Assembly: GCA_903892415.1 (NCBI GenBank)
Contig: CAITIQ010000547.1
Span: forward strand, 1-57,798
Length of the DNA: 57,798 nt
Source of the DNA: an uncultured delta proteobacterium
GTDB taxonomy: Bacteria; Myxococcota_A; Polyangia; Polyangiales; Polyangiaceae
Reading direction: 5' to 3'
The translations under genes were made by a program, and so were the position numbers. Below are positions 7,236-16,373 of this stretch, one piece after another (within the stretch, counting starts at the first letter, position 1; every line of letters begins with the position of its first letter). The notes beneath the pieces are model-generated. The model had not been told where the DNA came from, searched no databases, and was given only the letters and a program-made list of their open reading frames with translations.

Positions 7236-8336
7236 ATGACGCAAGACAGCGCTGAAGAATGGGTCGACGTCGGGCCAGCCGCAGAGCTCGCCCTGAGTGA
7301 GGTTCAGCAGGTAACGGTCGGTAGCACCCGAGTGGCGCTGACCTTCAAAGATGGCGTGTTTGGCGCCATCCACGGGGCCTGCAATCACGCAGGCGGACCG
7401 CTCGGTAAAGGCACCCTGGAGGGCGACTTCGTCGTGTGTCCGTGGCATCAATGGCGCTTTCACCGCGTGGAAGGGCACGGCGAGCGCGGCTTCGAGGAGG
7501 ACGTGGTACCGGCCTATCACGTGAGGGTGGTCGAGGGCCGTGTGCAGGTCGGCAGCAAGCCGCATGTTAAGCGCGCAAAAAAGCCTCACGAGCCGCACCC
7601 GCTCGCCCGCCCCGTCGAGCGGCTGCCAGGAAAGCCGCGCGTCGTCGGCTTCTCCACCACCGTGATGCAAAAGGACTATCCACGCTTTTCAACCTCCGAG
7701 CACTTGCTGGAAGCAGCGCTCAAACACGCCGAGGCCCAAGGCCACGAGACGCGCATGGTGCGCCTGCGCGACCTCAACTTTCGCGCCTGCGAGGGCTTTT
7801 ACTCCAAGGGTGCGCGCGCCTGCACCTGGCCCTGTTCCATCACGCAGATGGACCCCAATGATCAGTTGGACCAGGTCTATGAGGCGCTCGTGCACTGGGG
7901 CGACGTGTTCATGGTGGCCACGCCCATCCGCTGGGGCGCAGCCAGCAGCCTCTACTTTAAAATGGTAGAGCGAATGAACTGCATTCAGAACCAGGTCACC
8001 ATCTCCGGCAAGGTGCTACTGCAGAATAAGGTCGTCGGCGCCATCATCACCGGTGGGCAGGACAACGTACAGGCCGTCGCCGGTCAAATGCTCGGCTTCT
8101 TCGGTGAGCTCGGTTGTCAGTTCCCGCAGTTTCCGTATATCGCTCATTCGCGCGGCTGGACGGCTGAGGATATGGCCCGCAACGTGGAGAGCGTACAGGC
8201 CAATGACGAGCTGAAAGCGGCAGCCGAGGAGCTCGTCGATCGTGGGATTGATCTAGCCACCCGGCTGATCGCCACCGAGCCCAAAGCACCTCCGCGCGCG
8301 GGTCGCAAAGGTCGCGCCTTGCCCACCGTCAGATAG
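7236..8336 (+). CDS. Rieske [2Fe-2S] - NADPH-dependent FMN reductase fusion
   Basis: 366 aa. The N-terminal 110 residues are a Rieske ferredoxin-type domain with both cluster motifs, CNHAGGPLGKG (Cys-x-His) and CPWHQWRFH (Cys-x2-His). From about residue 128 a flavodoxin-like FMN reductase domain begins at VVGFSTTVM and includes ATPIRWGAASSLYFKMVERM and IITGGQDNVQ. The fusion would put an iron-sulfur cluster next to a flavin, an electron-transfer pair for an unknown acceptor. A Cys-rich loop (CEGFYSKGARACTWPC) in the flavin domain could bind a further cofactor or metal. There is no signal peptide. It is divergent from the phosphatase/rhodanese-XRE-cupin operon across 54 bases, which suggests a shared redox or metalloid stress response. 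Confidence 0.85.
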   Translation: MTQDSAEEWVDVGPAAELALSEVQQVTVGSTRVALTFKDGVFGAIHGACNHAGGPLGKGTLEGDFVVCPWHQWRFHRVEGHGERGFEEDVVPAYHVRVVEGRVQVGSKPHVKRAKKPHEPHPLARPVERLPGKPRVVGFSTTVMQKDYPRFSTSEHLLEAALKHAEAQGHETRMVRLRDLNFRACEGFYSKGARACTWPCSITQMDPNDQLDQVYEALVHWGDVFMVATPIRWGAASSLYFKMVERMNCIQNQVTISGKVLLQNKVVGAIITGGQDNVQAVAGQMLGFFGELGCQFPQFPYIAHSRGWTAEDMARNVESVQANDELKAAAEELVDRGIDLATRLIATEPKAPPRAGRKGRALPTVR

Positions 8337-8347
8337 GCAGGCCACGA

Positions 8348-10082
8348 CTACTCGAGCAGGGGCAGGCTCAAACGGCTATTGGCATCGAGCCGGAGCACGA
8401 GCTCGCCTGCCACCCGCTGAGTCTGCGCCCAGGCAGGCTCACCGCTCTGCGGGTTCTCGAAGGCGGCGCAATCCGCCGTACTCAGATAAAGCACCAACTG
8501 CGACCCAGCGGCGAGCCGATGGGCCATCGGCAAAAGCTCGATCGTGAGCGGGAAGTCCACCCCTTCGCCGGGCAACGCTGAGGGTGAAGTCCCCTCGCGG
8601 TACGTTGCTCGCTGCGAACCGATCTGGACGAATCGCGCGCCCCCCTCAATCGCCGGATTGAACTCGTAAAGCGAGGCAAACAGGTCGAAGTCGGCTAGGG
8701 CGGTATTGAAGGTTAGCGTGACCGTCGGTTCGCCCAGCACCAGCATCGAATCGCTGAGCGGTTCGCTAGCGAACTCGAGGTAGGGGTACGTCCCTCCGCA
8801 TGGGCTCATCGTCTCCGGGTCCGACTCGAGCGACACCGAGCTCGGAGCGGCCGCGGTGTCCGCCAGGGTGCCACTTCCGAGAAAGAGCTCGCGCACGCTT
8901 GCTCCAGGGTACGCCGCCGCCTCGAGGTACTCCGTCTCACCCGGAGCATTGTAAATCACCGGAGCGTTCGGTAGCGGTGCCCCCTCCCCCTTTAAATAAT
9001 TATCCAGCGTTTCAAACATCAGCTCGGTCACCGGCGTATCTTCATAACCTAGCGACGCGAGATGGTAGACGTGTGGATCATGCGTCATCACCAAGCGCTG
9101 CTCGGCCGCCCGCTCCGGGCAGCCGAGGTCACGGAACGCGCGATAGGCGGTCAACGGGTCGCGCCAAAGCGTGGTCGAGGAATAGACGAAAAGCGTCGGT
9201 ACGCACACGTCCTCCGCCACCAAGTCCAGCGACCCGGCGGGCCACGGGCCGATGTCTTCATGCAGCAGGATCTCGTTCCAGTAGGGTAGGTCATGACCGA
9301 GCAGGAAGCTGTCAGCCGACATCAGGTCCAACTCGTCCGGCAGCTCGAGATACGTCTGTTGCGGCGGGAAGGTCGCGTTCTCGAGGTAGTGCACCCAGCC
9401 CAAGGTGTACGTCCACACCGTCCCGCCCGGGCGCGTGGTGCGCTCGTCGTTGGAAGGGTCATCGGCGATCACCACCTGCACCAGCGGGTTATCCACCGCC
9501 GCCGCCAATGCCGTATAGCCAAGATAGGAGCCGCCAATCGTGCCGATCCGCCCGTTCGACCAGGGATGGGCGGCCATCCACTCGCTGGTGGTTCGGCCGT
9601 CGACGATCTCGTACGTCTCCGGAATGAACTCCCCCTCCGACTTGCCTCGCCCACGGACATCTTGCAGTACGTAGGCGTAACCGCGCGCCGTGTGCACGCG
9701 CCCCATATCCCGATAAACTCCTCGTTGGCCTCGCTGTAGGGCGAACCGTACGGCGTCCGACTCAGGAGCGCCGGCACGCCCTCCGCCGGCACCTCCTGCG
9801 GCAACGCCACCCAGGTGGAGAGCTTGGTACCGTCGGCGGCGACCACGACCGTTAGCCCCTCTTTCTTGCACTGGCCCGACTCCAGATCGCAAACCAGCTC
9901 GTGGCCGCAGCCCAGCTCACAACTCAGCACAGGCCCGTGTTGCTCGATCCGCCGCTGGCAGCGCCCGCACCCGAGCCCCCTGCACCGCCTACAGCTCCGC
10001 TGCCCCCGACGCCGTCATCCCCGCAGCCCGATACGAGCCCATGGGCAGCGAGCAGCCAGACCAAACTACGCCGTAGACGCAT
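8348..10082 (-). CDS. CocE/NonD-type hydrolase lipoprotein (X-Pro dipeptidyl-peptidase family), two apparent frameshifts
   Basis: The protein is spread over three frames. ATG 10082 (AAGGA upstream) opens a lipoprotein signal, MRLRRSLVWLLAAHGLVSGC, and a Gly-rich linker, which stops at 9924-9926. A second frame (about 9930 to 9705) continues with CELGCGHELVC and the beta-strand region to LLSRTPYGS. A third frame (about 9700 to 8348) contains GYAYVLQDVRGRGKSEGEF, the nucleophile elbow GGSYLGY and the C-terminal jelly-roll domain. The breaks fall at a GGG run (9934-9936) and a GGGG run (9701-9704); one extra G at each restores a single frame. Members are exported serine hydrolases acting on Pro-peptides, esters or acyl compounds. 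Either the read has two homopolymer errors or the gene is a recent pseudogene; I favour errors. Confidence 0.75.
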
Positions 10083-10152
10083 GGCTGATCCTTACCACTC
10101 AAAGGGCGACGGTGGTTGCTCGCGGTGCGCTACCAATGCGACCCTGCCGCAA

Positions 10153-11352
10153 ATGCGCTTCATGACGGCCCCTTTGCGAGAGGCCTTGGCCACCAGCCTG
10201 CACCTCAACCATCGGCAACTCCTCGAGGACAAGGAACCCGAGTTCTGGGAGTTCCTTGAGCTCGTAGACTGGCCCAATCCTTTACCCGAGTGGGACGAAC
10301 TGTTCGAACACGCGGAAGAGGCCGTCGAGCGTGTTCGCGAGCGCTTCAGCTTCGTCGACTGCTTCGCCATCATGGGCACCTACGCTTCCCTGTCGCAAGC
10401 CTTTGGCCTCGGCCTTGATCCTCACCGAGAAAAGCTGCCCAGCACGCTCAACCCGTACCACCTTTCGAGTTACGTCCCATTGCAGGGTGAAGCCTTCTAT
10501 CGCGCAGCGCTGGCTAGCCCCACGCTCGCCCTCGAGCTTCTATCGACTCCTGGCTTCCAGCCGCACGTCGAGACCGGCTTTGCCTTCTCCGATCTCGTGG
10601 AGGTGCTGCTTAGAGCAGCCACGGACGAGGACCTCGAGGCGCTGGTCGTCGTTGTGGCCCAGCGCCAAGTCGATAGCGCGCCCGAGGGACTGACCATCGT
10701 CTGCCATCCAAGCTTTGGCTACGGCGTCGTGCGATCCCAACCCGATGAGCCGCTGCGCATCCTCTTTGCGGACGGAGAGCGCACCTTGGCCCCGCACGAG
10801 GCAACCTGGAGCGATCCGAGCGACGTGTTTCGAACGGCGGCAAGCCTCGCACTACCGAGTCCGACACCGTTAGCGGAGGCGCGCTTCTGGCCGATCGTTC
10901 AAGCGCTTGACTGGCAAGCCGGAGCTTCACCGTCGGAGCTCGGACCTACCCTCGCCCGACTCTTGAACGCCGAGGAACAGCTTGCCTTCGCGGCCCGTAC
11001 CTACGAGTTAAAGAGGCAGCTCAAGCAGCAGGTGGAGGCCTGGGAGGAGCGCACCGGGGAGCAGATTCCAGCCGGGGACGACAGCCTCAATGATCTGCTT
11101 CATCACACCATCGGGTTGGGGCAACGCGAGTACGAAGCGGCCTTGGCCAACCCCGCCCTGGTCGCCGCGCGCGCGAAGCGTCGCGACTACCGTGAATCCT
11201 TTTCCTACATTGAGCAATACGCCTGGGCTGAGGTCCCGCTCAGTACCATTCGCGAGCTGCTCCTCAAGCACGCAGTCCCGGACCTCACCCATGATCCAGT
11301 GCGTGGTCTTGGCCTGCCGACGCCGGAGGGCGTCGTGTTCGCTTGGGATTGA
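10153..11352 (+). CDS. Uncharacterised cytoplasmic protein
   Basis: About 399 aa, not recognised. It is acidic, has no signal peptide or membrane helix, and is rich in Trp/Phe/Leu helices (EPEFWEFLELVDWPNPLPEW). A central segment, HPSFGYGVVRSQPDEPLRIL followed by FADGERTLAPHE, looks like a small beta-barrel module of the kind that binds nucleic acid or protein in other families; this is only a resemblance. The second half is helical with a likely coiled coil (YELKRQLKQQVEAWEERTG). The frame is open upstream to 9901, but that part is antisense to the hydrolase gene. ATG 10153 or 10162 are plausible starts and ATG 10081 is possible but would overlap the divergent gene start. No strong ribosome binding site decides. 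It converges with the SGNH gene. Confidence 0.65.
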   Translation: MRFMTAPLREALATSLHLNHRQLLEDKEPEFWEFLELVDWPNPLPEWDELFEHAEEAVERVRERFSFVDCFAIMGTYASLSQAFGLGLDPHREKLPSTLNPYHLSSYVPLQGEAFYRAALASPTLALELLSTPGFQPHVETGFAFSDLVEVLLRAATDEDLEALVVVVAQRQVDSAPEGLTIVCHPSFGYGVVRSQPDEPLRILFADGERTLAPHEATWSDPSDVFRTAASLALPSPTPLAEARFWPIVQALDWQAGASPSELGPTLARLLNAEEQLAFAARTYELKRQLKQQVEAWEERTGEQIPAGDDSLNDLLHHTIGLGQREYEAALANPALVAARAKRRDYRESFSYIEQYAWAEVPLSTIRELLLKHAVPDLTHDPVRGLGLPTPEGVVFAWD

Positions 11353-11369
11353 GCCTGCGCTCCCCGGCC

Positions 11370-12182
11370 TCACTCACAGTCGCTAAAAACCTGCTTGCGC
11401 AGCACTCCTCCTACTAGGTTATGCGCCTTGGCGTTCCAGTGAATGGTGTCAGCGGCGTACTTCTCACACAGCTCACGCTGGCCGCATACGAGCAACGGAT
11501 ACACGTCTACCACCTGCTCCACGTCCTTAGGCTTTGCTCGTAGCCAGGCGTTCATCGCAAGCATCATGCGGTGCCGCTCGTCATTGTAGGTGTGATAGCC
11601 GCCCCACGGCGGGATGGTCAGCGCAATCACCTCGAGGCCGGCCTCCTGGGCAAGCCGGTACATCTCCGAGAGGTCGGCTTGAATCTTCGGCAACGTGCGA
11701 TTGGCTGTTTCATTGGAGCCAATATCAGCGATACCGCCGAGGACGATCAGGTGCGTATAACTCCGCGGCTCGCTTTGGCCCTCTCCGAGCACATCCCGAG
11801 CGAAGCGCTTGCGCATTTGGCTCACCATATTGCCGCCTTTGCCCCAAGTCTCAAAGCGACTGAGCGGGCATTGCTCCGCTAGATAGGTTAGATATTTACC
11901 ACCGTGCGCTTTGGGATCACTGAGTGAATCCCCCATCGCGGCCACGCTGTAGCGACGCTTGACTGGCGGTGGAGCCCCCGTCGCCGACGCGGCCGGAGCG
12001 CTGGACGAAGCCGAGGTGGTGGCAACGGGTGTAGGGCTACCGGAAGCGGCGTGACTGGAGGCGATTGGGCCTGTCGCAGATAGCACAGTAGGCTGTGGCG
12101 CTTGGGCCGCGTCGGCCCTACCCGACGAATCACAGGCGGTCAGCAGCAGCGCCATTCCCGCCCAAGCGCACCAAAGCTTCAT
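11370..12182 (-). CDS. SGNH/GDSL hydrolase lipoprotein
   Basis: 270 aa. The N-terminus MKLWCAWAGMALLLTAC is a lipoprotein signal with lipobox LTAC, followed by a disordered Ala/Ser/Pro linker to about residue 90. The SGNH fold then shows block I AMGDSLSDPKAHGGKY (Ser nucleophile), a Gly block (WGKGGNMVSQM), an Asn-containing block (GGIADIGSNE) and block V DTIHWNAKAH (Asp-x2-His). Such enzymes are extracytoplasmic esterases or carbohydrate deacetylases. The substrate cannot be told from the sequence. It lies 79 bases downstream of the EF-G paralogue on the same strand and converges with the unknown gene ending at 11352. ATG 12182 is directly in front of the signal sequence. Confidence 0.85.
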   Translation of the reverse strand: MKLWCAWAGMALLLTACDSSGRADAAQAPQPTVLSATGPIASSHAASGSPTPVATTSASSSAPAASATGAPPPVKRRYSVAAMGDSLSDPKAHGGKYLTYLAEQCPLSRFETWGKGGNMVSQMRKRFARDVLGEGQSEPRSYTHLIVLGGIADIGSNETANRTLPKIQADLSEMYRLAQEAGLEVIALTIPPWGGYHTYNDERHRMMLAMNAWLRAKPKDVEQVVDVYPLLVCGQRELCEKYAADTIHWNAKAHNLVGGVLRKQVFSDCE

Positions 12183-12261
12183 CGGCCCAGCGTAGCTCGC
12201 TCACCGGGCTCGCTAACCATAAGAACGGCAGGGCTGCACAACGCAACCCCGCCGACCTCGT

Positions 12262-14283
12262 TCATGGCTGCGGCACCTTGTGCGCCACAACCGCTGGAAC
12301 CGGCTCGTGGCCGGCGAGCTTCATAGCAAAACTCGCTCGCCCTTCGCTTTGCGAGCGCAGCGCGTTGGCATAGCCCATCAGCTCAGCCAAGGGCACCCGC
12401 GCCGAGACGGTGTGCATGGTGGCTCTGCGCCCGAGAGCGCTCACCCGACCACGTCGCCGCCCGAGATCGCCAAGCACCTCGCCCAGATGGCTCTCCGGCG
12501 TCACCACTTCCACAAGCATGATCGGCTCGAGGAAGATGGCTCCGGCGGTCTTGACGGCCTCGGCGAAGGCCAAGCGAGCCGCGGTCGCGAAAGCCAGTTC
12601 ATTGGAGTCTTGTTCGTGAAATGAGCCGCCCAGCAGCGTGACCCGCAGGTCCACCAGCGGATAGCCCGCGAGTGCGCCGAGAGCAGCAGCCTCTTTGGCG
12701 CCAGCTTCGATCGAAGGCACAAACTCCTTCGGTACGACGCCGCCCACCGAGGCATCAACGAACGTAAAGCCCGACGCGGTTGCACCCGGTTCGACCAGCA
12801 GCTCGACGTGCCCGTATTGTCCTGGGCCGCCCTTCTGCCGGACGAACTTGCACTCTCCGCGCGCGGCGCGTGTGATGGTTTCACGATAGGCCACCTTGGG
12901 CGGCGAGACCCGCAGCTTGACGCCACTCTGGTCGGCCAACTTGGCCAAGCTCACCTCGAGATGAAGCTCGCCTAACCCGCCCAATACCGTCTCGCCTGTC
13001 TCGCTATCCCCGGAAAGGCACAGCGAGGGATCGTCCGCGATCAGCCGCCCGAGGGCCGGGCCCAAGCGACTGCGCGAAACGTTGTCCATGGGCAGGAGCG
13101 CCACACGCACAACAGGTTCAGGGACCAAGAGGCCTTCCAACGCCGGGCCTCCGGCCTCGCTCAGTAGAGTCTCGCCAGTAGGCAGAGGCGCGCCGAGGAT
13201 CGCTACGATCTCGCCGGCTACTGCTCTATCGACGTCTTCCACCTGATTACCGAGTAGCCGCACCAGGCGCCCCACACGCACCGTGCGCTGGGAGCGAGCG
13301 AGCCGCACCGTCATGCCTTTTGTCAGCACTCCGGAGTAGACCCTGACGAACACACGTTGGCCGTGATCGTCGTGCAGCCCTTTGAAGGCGTAGGCCACCA
13401 AAGCCGTGGACTCGGAGTTGACGCCCTCGGGGGAGGTTGCCTCGAGCGGAGAAGGCAAGAGCGCCACTACGGCGTCGAGCAGCGTATCAACGCCCAAGCC
13501 CACCTTGGCCGAACCGGAGAGTACCGGCACGATTCGTCGCTCGCGCTTGCGCAAGACCACATTGCGCAAAGCGCCGAGGAGCGCCTTGGGTTCGATGAAC
13601 TCGTCAGCGAGATAGGCCTCCAGAAGGTCTGGCGCTACCTCGGAGACGAGCTCCAGCAAACGCTCACGATAGGGCCGCAATAGCGCGCCTTCCCCCTGCT
13701 CGAGCGGGACGGCGCGGTCCTTGGAAGCACTACCGAGAACGATCGCATGTTCGTGAACGACGTCTAAAAGTCGACCAGCGACGGGTGACGGAATGAGCAG
13801 CGGCAGAGCCGTTACATCGAACGACTGAGCGATGCTCGCGAGGGTTTGCTCTACATCGGCCCCGGCACGATCGATCTTGTTGATGAAGGCGATGCGCGGA
13901 ATGCCGAAGCGGTCGGCTTGCGCCCACACCGACTCGGTCTGCGCCTCGACGCCTGCCACAGCGTCGAGCACCACCACTGCGCCGTCGAGCACGCGCAGGC
14001 TACGTTCGACCTCGATCTGGAAGTCGACGTGCCCAGGCGTATCCACCAACGTAAGGAGGTGATTGCGATGGACGGTATTGACGGCGGCCGCGCCGATGGT
14101 GATTCCGCGATCGCGTTCGCGCGGATCATAATCGGTTACGGTGGTGCCACCGTCCACCGAGCCGAGCGTATGAATGCGGCCGGTAGCGTGCAGGATGCGT
14201 TCGGTTAAGGTGGTTTTGCCGGCGTCGACATGGGCGATGACGCCGAAGTTTCGGATACGTCGTATACGTTCACGTGGGATCAT
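12262..14283 (-). CDS. Elongation factor G paralogue (translational GTPase)
   Basis: 673-aa EF-G family GTPase with the full set of G motifs: AHVDAGKTT (G1), RGITI (G2 region), DTPGHVDF (G3) and NKID (G4), followed by domain II, domain III, domain IV (GPGQYGHVELLVEPG) and the terminal domain V (MGYANALRSQSEGRASFAMK). EF-G drives tRNA-mRNA translocation or, in paralogues, ribosome recycling. The switch region reads DGGTTVTDYDPRERDRGITI rather than the common DGAAxMDWMxQExERGITI, and the gene is not next to rpsL, rpsG or tuf. It is therefore more likely a secondary EF-G than the housekeeping copy. It starts at ATG 14283 and is followed by the SGNH gene. Confidence 0.88.
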   Translation of the reverse strand: MIPRERIRRIRNFGVIAHVDAGKTTLTERILHATGRIHTLGSVDGGTTVTDYDPRERDRGITIGAAAVNTVHRNHLLTLVDTPGHVDFQIEVERSLRVLDGAVVVLDAVAGVEAQTESVWAQADRFGIPRIAFINKIDRAGADVEQTLASIAQSFDVTALPLLIPSPVAGRLLDVVHEHAIVLGSASKDRAVPLEQGEGALLRPYRERLLELVSEVAPDLLEAYLADEFIEPKALLGALRNVVLRKRERRIVPVLSGSAKVGLGVDTLLDAVVALLPSPLEATSPEGVNSESTALVAYAFKGLHDDHGQRVFVRVYSGVLTKGMTVRLARSQRTVRVGRLVRLLGNQVEDVDRAVAGEIVAILGAPLPTGETLLSEAGGPALEGLLVPEPVVRVALLPMDNVSRSRLGPALGRLIADDPSLCLSGDSETGETVLGGLGELHLEVSLAKLADQSGVKLRVSPPKVAYRETITRAARGECKFVRQKGGPGQYGHVELLVEPGATASGFTFVDASVGGVVPKEFVPSIEAGAKEAAALGALAGYPLVDLRVTLLGGSFHEQDSNELAFATAARLAFAEAVKTAGAIFLEPIMLVEVVTPESHLGEVLGDLGRRRGRVSALGRRATMHTVSARVPLAELMGYANALRSQSEGRASFAMKLAGHEPVPAVVAHKVPQP

Positions 14284-14594
14284 GACCGTCTCATTTCAGT
14301 GGCTGCTTTTTGCAGCCTTCGGGAGGTGGATCGCGCAAGGCAGAGATCCGCGCCGGCGACTGTCAGTGGGCTGAAAACGGGGACCCGTTCCAATCCAGTC
14401 CGCTGCTAGCCCTTCAAGGCCGGAGCGGCTTACAGCGATGCGGCGACGCGCCCGAACTCCGAATGATCGAGACGGCTCCGCACGCACGGCACGGCGCGCA
14501 GCGAGCGCCGAAGTGAGCTATGCGAGGGAGTAACCATAATGACCTGAGGGCCAGCGACGCGCGGGCCGCCCAACCCTGACCAGCCGGACTTGAT
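14284..14594. other. 311-bp intergenic region without a supported gene
   Basis: The stretch between the methyltransferase gene and the EF-G paralogue, both on the minus strand, contains only short frames in all six readings, none with a credible start or recognisable product. GGCTGC-ttttt-GCAGCC at 14301-14317 can form a six-pair hairpin 18 bases before the EF-G start and might affect its expression. I see no tRNA cloverleaf and no convincing promoter boxes. Confidence 0.5.
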
Positions 14595-15824
14595 TTATTG
14601 GGACGCGGAAGAACCAAGCCGGCGCGCGACCAACGTCAGATTGCGCGCGCTGATCTCCTGCGGGAAAGCGGTGCCAACGTGTACTTCGAAGCCCGCCTGC
14701 TCGAGATAGAGCGCCCGATCCACCAGCACAAACGTCTCGAGCGCTCGTCCCAGTGCCAGCCGCGGCAGCGCGCAGCGCCGCATGCGGCTGTGCAGCGCCG
14801 TCGCTGCCGATAGCGCCTGCTGCACGCGGTTCGCCGAGGGCTGGACGAGCGAGCGCGCCCGAAAGGCGGCCTCCACCATATGCGAGAATTCGCCGAGCGG
14901 CGCTCTCCGTGGAATACCGTCTAGCTCAGCGCCAAAGCGCAACGATCCGAGTTCTTGTACCAGCAGAGCGTGCAGCGCCATTCGGTGCTCACGCGCCCGA
15001 ACATTCTCGGCCCGCGAGGCCTCATTGCCCTGCTGGCGCGGAGTGAGGTTGCTGAGCGCCAAGAGCGAGCTCGAGAAGGAAAGCTCGGCGGCGAGCGCGC
15101 GCTCTCGATTGAGAGATAGCCGCATTTCGGCCCGCTGCTTCTGCAGACAACAGCCCACCAAAAGCAGGCTCTTGGCTCGCTCGGCCACCGCCGTCACCAC
15201 TGTATCTCCGAGCTCCCCGCAGGCATGCAGCCCTAATGCACAATCTCCACGATTGAGCATTAGACCCTCTCGGAGCACGTCCACCGCCTGAAAGGAGAGC
15301 CTGCCGCGGTTCTCGAGATCGTTGGCCCGCGCCGAGATCGCCACGTCACGCTCGAGCCCGAGCAACGGGGCGTCAAGCTGCTCGGCCACCTCGCGCGCCA
15401 AGTGCCCGTGCCCCGAGCCGACCTCCACCACCCGCAAGGCACCTTGCAAAAGCGGCGGAGTGAGCTTCGCCAAGGCCTCCACTTGCGCGCGTTTGCGCGG
15501 AGTCTCCAGCCGCCGTAGCGCCCGCGTCGGCTCGCTGACGCCCGACAACGCCGGCAGTGCGCACGCCTCGCCGACTGCCGCGTAGAGTTGTTGCAGCTCG
15601 AGGGGCAACTGCGCTGGAGGCTGCGCCTGGGCTCCCCCCAGCTCGAGTGCGATCACGGCCTCTTCCGAAAGGGCGAGCAGCGGCTGGGCAAAGCCGCGAG
15701 CGAGCAAAGCCGGCGGAACCGCTTCATCCACCATGCGCTGTTCGAGCACGTCGCGGTACTCGACGAGCACCGCCGCCAACGCGTCCCAACGCGCAGCTAG
15801 CACAGGCTCGGACGCGTGGTTCAT
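14595..15824 (-). CDS. METTL25/RRNAD1-like SAM-dependent methyltransferase
   Basis: 409 aa. After a helical N-terminal region the motif KRAQVEALAKLTPP precedes the SAM-binding core VVEVGSGHGHLAREVAEQL (about 130-150), an acidic post-II residue in LGLERDVAIS, then GLHACGELGD and VGCCLQK. This set (K...H/Q-VE, GSGxGHL, GLHxCGDL, GCCY/L-x-K) is typical of the METTL25/RRNAD1-like methyltransferase family of eukaryotes and some bacteria. The substrate is unknown; RNA or protein are both possible. The C-terminal 180 residues are helical and probably family-specific. Start ATG 15824 is the first start after the divergent spacer. It stands alone, divergent from a small secreted protein and 311 bases upstream of EF-G. 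Confidence 0.75.
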   Translation of the reverse strand: MNHASEPVLAARWDALAAVLVEYRDVLEQRMVDEAVPPALLARGFAQPLLALSEEAVIALELGGAQAQPPAQLPLELQQLYAAVGEACALPALSGVSEPTRALRRLETPRKRAQVEALAKLTPPLLQGALRVVEVGSGHGHLAREVAEQLDAPLLGLERDVAISARANDLENRGRLSFQAVDVLREGLMLNRGDCALGLHACGELGDTVVTAVAERAKSLLLVGCCLQKQRAEMRLSLNRERALAAELSFSSSLLALSNLTPRQQGNEASRAENVRAREHRMALHALLVQELGSLRFGAELDGIPRRAPLGEFSHMVEAAFRARSLVQPSANRVQQALSAATALHSRMRRCALPRLALGRALETFVLVDRALYLEQAGFEVHVGTAFPQEISARNLTLVARRLGSSASQ

Positions 15825-15951
15825 ACTCGGGCACTATCGCAGAGGAGCCTGCGGTGCGTAAGAATTCGCTCACGCACGGCTGAGCTGGTCAGGTTCGGCC
15901 TTCACCCAGCGTCGGGTTGTCTACTTCCTGGACGTTGAGGCTCGGGCCACC

Positions 15952-16326
15952 ATGAATAATCGCATATCCGTGGCCACGACGTTGGCTGCATTATTATTTA
16001 GCAGACCAGCACAAGCGCAACAAAGCTCGCCGGAGCCCGCAACCTTGTTGACCTTTCCACTGGCCGCCGCCGACTCGAATGAGCAGACAACGACGGCAAC
16101 TCGGCTCAGTTTGCTTGCGCTGCCGGATGGCTCGCTCGCAGCTTCGCTCGATCTCGAGCTGCTCCCCGGAGTTGTGGCCTTGGCACTCCGGCAACAAGCC
16201 CTGCCGCAGCTTGGCAGCTTCTCGGCCGAGCTACTTATCTACCCGGGCGCAGCGGCGCTCACCTTCACCGCGACGGGCGGGGATGATTTGGCCGCACGAG
16301 CGGCGCTGACGCTGGAGCTGCCGTAA
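15952..16326 (+). CDS. Small secreted protein of unknown function
   Basis: 124 aa. An N-terminal signal peptide (MNNRISVATTLAALLFSRPAQA, likely cut after AQA) is followed by about 100 residues of alternating hydrophobic and polar strands, with no Cys. I recognise no family. It is short enough to be a single beta-domain exported to the periplasm. It is followed 47 bases later by the lipoprotein gene at 16374 on the same strand, so they may be co-expressed. Coding is supported by the proper signal peptide and by the clean frame between two stops; the function is open. Confidence 0.6.
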   Translation: MNNRISVATTLAALLFSRPAQAQQSSPEPATLLTFPLAAADSNEQTTTATRLSLLALPDGSLAASLDLELLPGVVALALRQQALPQLGSFSAELLIYPGAAALTFTATGGDDLAARAALTLELP

Positions 16327-16373
16327 GCACGTCGAAGACGACGTGGGCCACACGATCGAGCTAGCCTTGCGGA

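Noticed and set aside
7182..7670. Longer N-terminus for the phosphatase/arsenate reductase
   Set aside because: The extra frame is antisense to the well-supported Rieske gene and carries no domain.
9690..9710. Programmed frameshift in the CocE-type hydrolase
   Set aside because: No slippery heptamer or downstream structure was seen, and the same type of break occurs in unrelated genes, which fits base-calling errors better.
14284..14594. tRNA or small protein gene in the gap before EF-G
   Set aside because: No cloverleaf and no frame with a credible start or composition.
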